From assembly GCA_020072815.1 (NCBI GenBank), contig JAIQGE010000012.1:248001-312000 (forward strand): a DNA stretch of 64,000 nt, given 5' to 3'. This DNA is from Terriglobia bacterium. GTDB lineage: Bacteria > Acidobacteriota > Terriglobia > Terriglobales > Acidobacteriaceae. The notes beneath the pieces were generated by a model. The model worked only from the letters and a program-made list of their open reading frames with translations, made no database searches and was not told the origin of the DNA. Shown here one piece after another: positions 16,824-24,504 of the stretch (its first letter is position 1; each line of letters begins with the position of its first letter). A program made the position numbers and the translations under genes.

Positions 16824-19172
16824 ATGAAGTTTCTTCCCAACCCGAGTAACGCGCGCCCCATCAAATTGGGCCGCTGGCTGCGTCTGAACGGCGTGCTGCT
16901 GGGACTGGTGTTGCTGGTGAGCTTGAGCTTCCCGGTGTCCACGCTGAGCTTGAAGCTGAACGATTTCTACTTCCAACTGCGCGGGCCGCAACCAACGTCG
17001 CAACAAGTGGCCCTGGTGCTGATTGACGATGCGTCGCTGGACCATTACGGGCGATGGCCGTGGCATCGCACACAGTTGGCCCGCCTGATCAACGCGGTGA
17101 GCGCGCAGAATCCCAAGGCCATCGGCCTGGACGTTTTGCTGTCCGAACCGGAAGACGAGCCGAATGACGCGGCGCTTACGCAGGCTATCCAGTCGGCGCC
17201 AAACCTGGTGTTGGGCTCCAAGATTTCCAGCTCGCCGGATACGCGGCTGTGGATGGATCCTCTGCCGCGCTTTGCCCAGGCCGCCAAGGGCGTGGGCCAC
17301 GTGCAGGCAATCACCGACTTTGACGGCTTGTGCCGCAGCGTCCCCCTGGAAGAGCCCAGCGCGGACGGGCTGCGCACGGCGTTTTCACTGAAGCTGGCGG
17401 GCCTGGTGAAACCGCAACTCAAAGCCCTGGAACGATCGCTCGATACGCGCGGCAGCGGCTTGGAAAAAATCTCGTCACGCACGCAACTGATTGACTATCG
17501 CCAGCAATTTGAGCCCGGCGCTGATCCGGCGCCTTTCGTCACGGTTTCCGCCGGCGACCTGCTGGCCGGCAAGAACACCGGACAACTGAGCGGCAAAGCG
17601 GTGCTGATCGGCTTTGGCAGCATTGAAGTAAGCGACCGTCTATTCACCCCGGTGAGCGACCAGCTCCCCATGCCCGGCGTGGAGATCAACGCCAATGTCC
17701 TGGACATGCTGCTCTCCGGCCGGTCTCTGCAACACGTGAGCGTTGCGTGGCAGTTGCTGGCCTTGGTCTTGCTAAGCATGACCGCCATCTGGCTGGTGGT
17801 GCGCGAACCCGGCGTGCGCGGCCTGGTGCTTCTGGCCGCCATGATCATTGCCGGCTATTTCGGAGCATATTTCCTGTTCCTGCGTTTTCATCTTCTGATT
17901 TCCTATGGTCCGTTGCTGGCGGCAGGCTTGCTGGCTGCGCCCATCGCGCAACTGGAGAACCTGCTGCTGGTGAATCGCGAAGTAACTTCCCGGTTGCAGC
18001 AACTGCGCCGGACGATCGCGCCCGCATCTGACGCGCGTCCACTCGGGGCGCAAGCCGAAGTTGCGGCCGGCGCGGCGCCGGCAGGTTTGCACTGGAAACT
18101 GGAAGCGCTCAAACATCTGCAGGCGGACCTCTCTTCGCTCTACACCTTCCGCCAGACGTTGTTGGAGACCATGCGTGAAGGTCTGGCGGTGTACGGCGCG
18201 GACGGCGCGTTGCTCTTCAGCAACGGCACCTGGAAAAAATTCTGTGAGCGCCACCGCACGCGCTTGGGCAACCTGGCGGGCGTCGCCGAGATGGCCGGCG
18301 GCTGGCCGGAAATCCAGAACCTGGCGCCGGATGGCAGCTCCTGGGCGGAGAATGAAGTTTCGCTCGAAGAAGAGCTCTGGCTGTTCCGCGCCGTGCGTCT
18401 GCCCTGGACTTCCTTCGCGGAAGCGGGAGCCTTGCTGGTGATGGCCGAAGACATTACCGCCCGCCGCCAGAGGGACCAGGCGCGGTCAGAAGCGCTCAGC
18501 TTTGTGACCCATGAACTGCGGACGCCGCTAGTCTCCATCCAGGGATTTTCCGAGCTGCTGATGCGCTACCCGAATTCGGCGGCCAGCAGTGAAGCACCCG
18601 CCACCATTTTCCGCGAGACTAACCGGCTGGTGGCGATGATCAACACCTACCTGGAAGTGCTGCGCTTGGACGCCGGCGCGCGGCCTCTGCGCCGCACCCG
18701 GGCCAACGTGCGCGATATGGTGGCGCACGTGGAGAAAGTTGTGCGTCCGCTGGCCGCGGCGGCGCACGTGCCGGTGCGGGTGGAAGTGGATTCCGAAGAT
18801 GAGTTTGTCCTGTGCGATGAAACGCTGATCTCCGGCGCGCTCTTGAACCTGGTCAGCAATGCGATCAAGTACGGCGCACGCGACTCCGCGGTGGTGCTCC
18901 GCGTCACGTCCGGCGAACACGACATCGAATTTGAAGTGCACAACGCCGGGCCGGCCATCCCCGCCGCCGATCTGGAACACATTTTTGAGCGTTTTTATCG
19001 TCCGCAACGCAGCGAGTCCATCCCCGGATGGGGACTGGGCTTGAGTTTTGTGCGGCGCATCTGCCAGCAACATGGCGGAAGAGTGCAAGTCAGCAGTCAT
19101 GAAATTTCAGGCACCTCGTTCCTGTTCACCTTACCGCGAGGGGCCATGGAAGTAACCGAGGTGGCACCATGA
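16824..19172 (+). CDS. CHASE2-domain sensor histidine kinase
   Basis: A 782-residue kinase. An N-terminal membrane helix is followed by a large extracytoplasmic CHASE2 domain (about 40-300), with VALVLIDDASLDHYGRWPW and KAIGLDVLLSEP typical of the family. Three membrane helices (about 305-385), a PAS-like domain (about 440-545), HisKA with SFVTHELRTP (His about 563) and an ATPase domain with NLVSNAIKYG and GWGLGLSFV complete it. It should phosphorylate the sigma-54 activator encoded 3 nt upstream. Its stop overlaps the FecR gene start by 4 nt, which suggests that the FecR protein and CHASE2 domain act together outside the membrane. Confidence 0.92.
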   Translation: MKFLPNPSNARPIKLGRWLRLNGVLLGLVLLVSLSFPVSTLSLKLNDFYFQLRGPQPTSQQVALVLIDDASLDHYGRWPWHRTQLARLINAVSAQNPKAIGLDVLLSEPEDEPNDAALTQAIQSAPNLVLGSKISSSPDTRLWMDPLPRFAQAAKGVGHVQAITDFDGLCRSVPLEEPSADGLRTAFSLKLAGLVKPQLKALERSLDTRGSGLEKISSRTQLIDYRQQFEPGADPAPFVTVSAGDLLAGKNTGQLSGKAVLIGFGSIEVSDRLFTPVSDQLPMPGVEINANVLDMLLSGRSLQHVSVAWQLLALVLLSMTAIWLVVREPGVRGLVLLAAMIIAGYFGAYFLFLRFHLLISYGPLLAAGLLAAPIAQLENLLLVNREVTSRLQQLRRTIAPASDARPLGAQAEVAAGAAPAGLHWKLEALKHLQADLSSLYTFRQTLLETMREGLAVYGADGALLFSNGTWKKFCERHRTRLGNLAGVAEMAGGWPEIQNLAPDGSSWAENEVSLEEELWLFRAVRLPWTSFAEAGALLVMAEDITARRQRDQARSEALSFVTHELRTPLVSIQGFSELLMRYPNSAASSEAPATIFRETNRLVAMINTYLEVLRLDAGARPLRRTRANVRDMVAHVEKVVRPLAAAAHVPVRVEVDSEDEFVLCDETLISGALLNLVSNAIKYGARDSAVVLRVTSGEHDIEFEVHNAGPAIPAADLEHIFERFYRPQRSESIPGWGLGLSFVRRICQQHGGRVQVSSHEISGTSFLFTLPRGAMEVTEVAP

Positions 19173-20050
19173 AACATACAATCCGTTTGACCATTTTCAG
19201 CGTTTTGCTCAGTTGCGCAGTGGCCCTGGCGCAAGAGCCCGTCAAGGCGCCGCTCGCCGGCGCGACCATCGCCGACTTCAAGGGCAAAGTCAGCATCCAG
19301 CTTCCCCATCAGGCATTCGCCGCTCCGGCCCGGGGAGAAGTCCTGCCGCCGGAAACAGAGGTCAACACCAACGACGGCACCATGCTGCTGCGCCTGACCG
19401 ACGGCAGCGAGGTGCTGGTGCGGGCCCACACGCGCCTGGTGATCAAGGAGCCGGAGACCAGCGGCTGGCGCTACCTGCAACTGGTGCTGGGACGGATTCG
19501 CGCGCAGGTGCAGAAGCATCTGGGCGGCTCGCCGGGATTTCAGATCGGTACGCCCAGCGCAGTGATCTCCGTCCGCGGCACCCGGTTTGACGTGGAAGTG
19601 GACCGGCGCGGCATCACGGAAGTGGACGTGGAAGAAGGCGTGGTGGAACTGGATGCCCTGGGAGGACGCGGCGGCTCAGTGCTGATCACCGCCGGCTTCT
19701 CCAGCCGGGTAGGCGCGGAATCGGCGCCGGAAGTTCCCCGCCCAACGCACGATCTGCGTCCTGAAGTGGACCGTCCAGGCGGCCACGGCAAAGACTCCGG
19801 TGGCGATGACGATCCCATCAAGAAACTTGAAGCCCGTGACCGCGAGCATCGTGATCGCGACTCCGGCGACCACGGCAGCGGCAGCGCTGGCAGCGGCGGC
19901 GGAAGTGACAGTGGCGGCTCCGGTTCCGGCGGAGGCGGGCAATCCGGCTCCGATGGCGGTGGTGGCGACAAGTCCGGTTCGAGTTCAGATGGCGGAGATC
20001 GCGACGGAGGCGACAAGCACGGTGGGGGCAAGCCGCCGGCAACGAGCTGA
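19169..20050 (+). CDS. FecR-domain secreted protein with Gly/Ser/Asp-rich tail
   Basis: A 293-residue protein. A signal peptide (about 1-22) is followed by a FecR domain (about 55-180) with NTNDGTMLLRLTDGSEVLV and GTPSAVISVRGTRFDVEVD, the conserved core of the family. The last 90 residues are low complexity: a charged stretch (DRDSGDHGSG) and then GSGGGSDSGG-type repeats. There is no sigma-factor partner, unlike classical FecR; the gene is instead coupled (ATGA overlap) to the CHASE2 kinase. Stand-alone FecR proteins next to CHASE2 sensors are known in several phyla. The protein may bind the cell wall or present a ligand to the CHASE2 domain. Confidence 0.85.
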   Translation: MKHTIRLTIFSVLLSCAVALAQEPVKAPLAGATIADFKGKVSIQLPHQAFAAPARGEVLPPETEVNTNDGTMLLRLTDGSEVLVRAHTRLVIKEPETSGWRYLQLVLGRIRAQVQKHLGGSPGFQIGTPSAVISVRGTRFDVEVDRRGITEVDVEEGVVELDALGGRGGSVLITAGFSSRVGAESAPEVPRPTHDLRPEVDRPGGHGKDSGGDDDPIKKLEARDREHRDRDSGDHGSGSAGSGGGSDSGGSGSGGGGQSGSDGGGGDKSGSSSDGGDRDGGDKHGGGKPPATS

Positions 20051-20089
20051 GCGCCAACGGACGGCCATTCTCTAAATACGTTTGGAAAC

Positions 20090-20128
20090 ATGCGGCGGTG
20101 TTCGATGCGGACTCCGCCGCATTCGTTT
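20090..20128 (+). terminator. Hairpin after the FecR operon
   Basis: ATGCGGCGG (20090-20098) pairs perfectly with CCGCCGCAT (20114-20122) across a 15-nt loop, followed by TCGTTTT. It lies 40 nt after the FecR stop and fits a terminator. Confidence 0.55.
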
Positions 20129-20629
20129 TGGCGACAGCATTGGGCCGCATTTGCACCAAAATCGCAGCGGTCTGAAAGGCAAACTTTGGCCCGTGTGTAC
20201 TGTGTTCCTGCGACACACTTCTGGGTCGTTTTTCCCCATTCAGATGCCAGACTCGAAGCCTTGGCTACTGAAAACAAAGCTCTTAACCGGATCTTGCTCT
20301 GGCACGCAACCTGCACTATGTAACCACGCTCCCCCGGGAAGGCCGAAGCTCTAAGTTCTTCGAGTGCTCGCGACCCGCTCTGTGGGAGGCGCGGCAAGAA
20401 AGTGAACTCTGAAGATCGGCCATCCAGAATCCATTCTCCTGCCGCACGGTCAGCCAAACTAGAAAGTTGAATTTCCGTCCGGAAGTGCGCTATCGCCGGA
20501 CAACTTCGGGCATGTACGAGAGAGCGGATGCGGTCTGCTCCAAATGCACGAACCAAGTAGTACCCTAATAGAACCAAGTCGCCACTCGATCGGATACCTA
20601 CTAGTAAAAAAATCTCTTTTGGAGGCCCA
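20129..20629. other. Long gene-free stretch with a sigma-54 promoter
   Basis: About 500 bp without a supportable protein gene on either strand. It contains the sigma-54-type promoter at 20300. From the expected transcription start near 20326, about 300 nt of transcript would precede the lipoprotein start at 20630. That region could be a long regulated leader or contain a small RNA. I found no named RNA family in it. Confidence 0.5.
20300..20315 (+). promoter_or_regulatory. Sigma-54 (-24/-12) promoter
   Basis: TGGCACG-CAAC-CTGCA differs from the consensus TGGCACG-N4-TTGCA at one position only. The invariant GG (20301-20302) and GC (20313-20314) have the required 10-nt spacing. It faces the lipoprotein gene at 20630 and lies in the first gap downstream of the sigma-54 activator operon. 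Confidence 0.65.
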
Positions 20630-21967
20630 ATGAAAAGGGTTCTTTTGATCGCTTTTGTAAGTATTGTGTTTGCTCTTGTAGTCGGCTGCGGCGGCAGCTC
20701 CAGCACACCTCCGTTCCAGGCGACCGGGACATCAACAACAGTTCAATTCGGTGATGCTCTGGATTCCAGAGTGGTCAAGTTTGAAATGACCATTTCGGCA
20801 ATCACGCTGACTGGCGTCAGCCCCACGGCAACCACCGGCAACCTGCTGGCCAGACCGGCGGAGTTTGAATTTGTGCACACCGCCGGCACCATGGAGCCGC
20901 TTACCCTGGCCAACGTTCCCCCGGGGACCTACAACGGCGCCACCATCACAGTCGGCGCCAACGCTGAACTGGTGGTCGTCAACGGCACCACGCCGACCAA
21001 GGTGCCGGCGCCGGTCTCGCCTACAAATGTGAGCGTAACTTTCGCTAACATCACTGTCGGCACCACGCCGCTGTTCATCAATTTTGATCTGGACCTGGCG
21101 GGTTCGCTCACCCTGACTGGCTCACCCAACATCACCGCGGCCACCGTCAGTCCGAAGTTCAGCGTAACTTCCTCCACGACTCCTCCGGCTGGTGGCGAAG
21201 GCAATGAAGACGACAACAACGGCGAAATCGAAGACGTCCATGGCAAAGTATCCGCCATCACAGCTCCGAACTTCACCATTGACACCGGCAGCACCAGCAT
21301 CGTCTTCGCGACAGACTCCAACACGAAGTTCAAAGACGGCATCACGCAACTTTCTGATCTGAAGGTTGGGGACATCGTGGAAGTGGACGGCGTCACCAAG
21401 TCCGATGGCACCAAGCTGGCGACTAAAGTTGAACGCGAGGGCAGCAGCAGCGGCAAGGAAGCTGATGGTGTTATCTCCGCAGTGACCGGCAGCCCGGCTA
21501 CGGCGATCACCATTGTGCACCAGCACGATTCTGACGATGCGGCCGGTGCGCCCACCACGGTGGACATCACCATCAACTCCAGCACCGTTTTCAGCGTGCG
21601 CTCTGACAAGCTCAGCGTGACTGGCACCTTTGATGCGACTCACATCGGCAAAGGACAGCGCGTGGAAGCAGACGCCAGCGCCAACGCCACGCCTCTGGTG
21701 GCCACCAAGCTGAAGCTGCGTGAGCAGGGCATTGTGGGCACAGTTGCCTCCAGCCCGGCGCCCACGGCCTCGGCCTTCACACTCACGATTGATCCGGCGT
21801 CAGCGTTCGGCAAGCTCAGTGGCGCGACGTCCGTAGCGGTGACTGTCCCCAGCGGTGCAACGCTGAAGACGGCGCCCACGTCCGGTGCAACGCTCCTGGT
21901 GCGTGGACTGGTGTTCGTCAACGGCACCACCTACACCATGACCGCCACCCGCGGAGACCACAACTAG
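20630..21967 (+). CDS. Lipoprotein with DUF4382-like and DUF5666-like domains
   Basis: A 445-residue lipoprotein. The signal peptide ends in the lipobox LVVGC (Cys about 21). The first part (about 30-190) has TVQFGDALDSRVVKFEMTI and VPPGTYNGATITVG, as in DUF4382-type beta-sandwich proteins. After an acidic linker (EGNEDDNNGEIEDVHG) come two or three repeats of a beta-rich module (GKVSAITAPNFTIDT and LKVGDIVEVDG; HIGKGQRVEAD) that resembles DUF5666. Composition is Thr/Ser/Ala-rich with almost no Cys. Such proteins are common in soil Acidobacteriota and their role is unknown. A GGAGG site precedes the ATG and a strong terminator follows. Confidence 0.8.
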   Translation: MKRVLLIAFVSIVFALVVGCGGSSSTPPFQATGTSTTVQFGDALDSRVVKFEMTISAITLTGVSPTATTGNLLARPAEFEFVHTAGTMEPLTLANVPPGTYNGATITVGANAELVVVNGTTPTKVPAPVSPTNVSVTFANITVGTTPLFINFDLDLAGSLTLTGSPNITAATVSPKFSVTSSTTPPAGGEGNEDDNNGEIEDVHGKVSAITAPNFTIDTGSTSIVFATDSNTKFKDGITQLSDLKVGDIVEVDGVTKSDGTKLATKVEREGSSSGKEADGVISAVTGSPATAITIVHQHDSDDAAGAPTTVDITINSSTVFSVRSDKLSVTGTFDATHIGKGQRVEADASANATPLVATKLKLREQGIVGTVASSPAPTASAFTLTIDPASAFGKLSGATSVAVTVPSGATLKTAPTSGATLLVRGLVFVNGTTYTMTATRGDHN

Positions 21968-21996
21968 CTTCTTCCTCTGACCAATTGAACCCTAGA

Positions 21997-22022
21997 GGGC
22001 CCGCTTCGGCGGGCCCTTTTTC
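21997..22022 (+). terminator. Strong rho-independent terminator
   Basis: GGGCCCGC-TTCG-GCGGGCCC forms a perfect 8-bp stem with a stable UUCG loop, followed by six bases of which five are T. Confidence 0.92.
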
Positions 22023-22155
22023 TAATACCTAACTTGATGCCCGGACAATCAGCAATTGCCGGGGTTTACTGCCTGTTTTACAGTCTTTTCTGAGTTAATT
22101 TTCGGCTGCTCTCCGGTTTTATTGGACTGCAGCCTGAACTCAGGGGGGACTCCAA

Positions 22156-22212
22156 GTGAAAAGATTCGTGATCTGCGCTCTCGTCTTCTTCTTGCTGTGC
22201 ATTACGGGCTGA
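22156..22212 (+). CDS. Possible 18-residue hydrophobic peptide or decayed lipoprotein leader
   Basis: GTG at 22156 follows AGGGGGGA at a good distance and encodes MKRFVICALVFFLLCITG, then TGA. The sequence looks like a lipoprotein signal peptide that stops where the lipobox Cys would be. Read through, the frame gives only ten more residues. It overlaps nothing until the GH57 stop at 22230. It may be a decayed lipoprotein gene, a leader peptide, or chance. Confidence 0.25.
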   Translation: MKRFVICALVFFLLCITG

Positions 22213-22229
22213 GCGCGCAACCATAAGCT

Positions 22230-24446
22230 CTACGGCTTCGCATAAGCTTCCGCGATCAATTCCGTTTCCGGGACCACGCGCACTTCAATCGCGCCTTCCT
22301 GGGGCAGCGCGTCCAGAGGCAGGTGATCGCGCCACAGGGAGAAGCGAACGCGCAACGCGGCGCCCTGGGCCGCGTGCAAGGAAGCCAGCGGCATCTGGCA
22401 CTCAAAGATGTTTTTCATCCGTACATAGACGCCGGGTACGGAGCTCTCGCCGTGTCCGCTTTCGCCGAAGGTCCAGCCGCCCAGTTCGGCGCCGGTGATG
22501 CCGGCCTCCAGGCGATACGCCAGGCGAGGTGCGTCCGCCGCGGGAGGAATGGTTTCCACGGTAACCGCCAGACGCGTTTCCTCCGCCGCCCAGTCCGCCG
22601 GCGGTTCCATGAAGTCCACGCGGCAGTAGAGGTTGGTTTCGTCAACACCGGCGTAACCGGTATCCAGCAGAAACAGTTTGCCGTGCATGGCGGACGTGCG
22701 CCGGTCCGCCACGTGCGTCGCAGCGCCCAGCCAGTCAAAGTATCCAAATCTCTTTCCATCAATCCTGGGATGGATGTATGCCGTCTGTGGCGTGTATTGC
22801 ACCACGCCGCGCCGGGCAGCGATGGGCTGTGACAACGCATCCGGCGCCGCGGCGCCCAGCGCGTGATAGACGTTCGACAAGTGTTTACGATAGAGATCGT
22901 CAAAGTCGTTGTCGTTGACTGAGTGGTGCTCGGGGCCGTACCACCAATTCCAGTCGCTGCCTTCAGCGATCAGCAGCTCTTCATACGCCAGGTTCCTCTG
23001 CGGAGCAGGAACTTTCTCCGCGCGCTCATTGAAGAAGTCACGGGCCGCGGAAAGATGGTCCCAGGCCAGGTTGTCTTCCGGCGCGCCGATCCACACGTCA
23101 AAGTTGGCGTTGATCCAGGAGCCGGGGAAGATGGAGCCAAGCGTCTGCGGCGCGGCACAGCGGTCCACGGCTTCGCTTACGGTGAGCGCTTGGAACACCG
23201 GATCCCTCTGAATGCCGTCATACAATCGGCGCAAAAATTCGCGGCCCGATTGGGGAAAACTTTCCCAGGCATTTTCGCCGTCCAGAATGATGGAAACCAC
23301 GGCGTCTTTCCCGCTTTTCAGCACCGGTTCCGCCGACTCCTTCACGCGGCGAATGAAATCTTCCGCGGCATCTTTTGCGGGAACGCCGGAATATACAAAT
23401 CCGATCAAGTCGGAGAGCGAGTGGTCGCGAAACACCATGTGCACGCGGGCGTCGTCCTTTTCCCAGCGAAATACCTGGTAGAGTTTGGCCGCGCCCGCCT
23501 CATCCAGCCGTCCGTTGCCGTCGCGCAGAAAGGATGTGCCATCGGAGCGTCCCAGGACGCCTTCATCGCTGGCTACCCAGTTGAGTCCGGCGCGGTGGGC
23601 AATGGCCAGCGCGTCATTCGATACGCTGCCTTCTGACGGCCACATGCCTCGGGGACGCACTCCGAAAACCTGCGTATGCAGCGCCACGCCGCGCACCACC
23701 TGCTCCTGCGCATCTTCTGGATGACGAAAACGGGTGCGCGGCAGCGGCAAGCCGTTGTGCGATTCGGCGCCAGCTTCGGTATCGCACACCAGAGGCAGGA
23801 TCGGATGATAGTACGGCGACGTGGAAATCTCAATCGCGCCGCGCTGAGCCGCCGCGGCGTACGCCGGCAGAACTTGCGCCAGGAATTCTTTCTGCTTGCG
23901 CACCATCATCTGCTGGTCGTCCAGAGAAAAACCGCGGCCCTTCGTGACCAGTTCGCGGATATCGGGGTCTTCCAGGAAGAACTCGTCCATCCATGCCAAT
24001 TGGGAGAGGACTTGCAGGTCCGTCAAGTCGTTATTGGAAAGCCGGGGCACCAGCCGCGCGGCTTCTTCCGGACGCCCGCGGTACTGCTGCCACAACTCGC
24101 GGTAGCGCGGATAGCGCCCGATCATAGTTTCCGCATTGGCTTGGAACAGATATTGCAGCGCGAAGATCCGCTCGCCAAAGTCGAGTTCGAGGGCAGGCTT
24201 TGAGGCAATAGCCAGAAAGGGGTCGCGGGCCGCGCCGGAAACGTAATCCTGCAACTGCGCGATCAGGCACGGCACCAGGTTGAACGTTTGGTGCAGGCCG
24301 GGAAACTCGTCCAGCAGCTTCACCATGCCGTAATAATCCTTGAGCGCATGCAGCCGGACCCAGGGCAGGCGGTACTCCCCCGTCACCAGGTCTTTGTAAT
24401 AGGGCTGGTGCATGTGCCAAAGAAACAGCAGGCGAATGGCTGGCAT
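22230..24446 (-). CDS. Glycoside hydrolase family 57 protein
   Basis: A 738-residue cytoplasmic enzyme. It opens with IRLLFLWHMHQPYYKD, the conserved GH57 motif 1 (HxHQP), and later has ISTSPYYHPILPL and GMWPSEGSVSNDALAIAHRAG, which match motifs 2 and 3. The last includes the nucleophile region (here WPSEG). SIILDGENAWE fits motif 4, with the catalytic Asp. A C-terminal beta domain of about 200 residues follows. Family members act on alpha-glucans (amylopullulanase, 4-alpha-glucanotransferase, branching enzyme); the exact substrate cannot be told. It is divergent from lptFG with 58 bp between. Confidence 0.88.
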   Translation of the reverse strand: MPAIRLLFLWHMHQPYYKDLVTGEYRLPWVRLHALKDYYGMVKLLDEFPGLHQTFNLVPCLIAQLQDYVSGAARDPFLAIASKPALELDFGERIFALQYLFQANAETMIGRYPRYRELWQQYRGRPEEAARLVPRLSNNDLTDLQVLSQLAWMDEFFLEDPDIRELVTKGRGFSLDDQQMMVRKQKEFLAQVLPAYAAAAQRGAIEISTSPYYHPILPLVCDTEAGAESHNGLPLPRTRFRHPEDAQEQVVRGVALHTQVFGVRPRGMWPSEGSVSNDALAIAHRAGLNWVASDEGVLGRSDGTSFLRDGNGRLDEAGAAKLYQVFRWEKDDARVHMVFRDHSLSDLIGFVYSGVPAKDAAEDFIRRVKESAEPVLKSGKDAVVSIILDGENAWESFPQSGREFLRRLYDGIQRDPVFQALTVSEAVDRCAAPQTLGSIFPGSWINANFDVWIGAPEDNLAWDHLSAARDFFNERAEKVPAPQRNLAYEELLIAEGSDWNWWYGPEHHSVNDNDFDDLYRKHLSNVYHALGAAAPDALSQPIAARRGVVQYTPQTAYIHPRIDGKRFGYFDWLGAATHVADRRTSAMHGKLFLLDTGYAGVDETNLYCRVDFMEPPADWAAEETRLAVTVETIPPAADAPRLAYRLEAGITGAELGGWTFGESGHGESSVPGVYVRMKNIFECQMPLASLHAAQGAALRVRFSLWRDHLPLDALPQEGAIEVRVVPETELIAEAYAKP

Positions 24447-24504
24447 AATCTGAGATATCCATTAATAACACAAGCGGGCATCTGCTAGACTCATAATCAC
24501 GCGC

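Noticed and set aside
19540-20706. 388-codon minus-strand frame across the FecR tail and the following gap
   Set aside because: Its content (PPP and SRSR runs) mirrors the Gly/Ser tail codons. The part over the gap has no believable start.
22156-22245. Selenocysteine or stop-codon readthrough at the TGA at 22210
   Set aside because: No SECIS-like hairpin was recognised just downstream, and the extension would be only ten residues.
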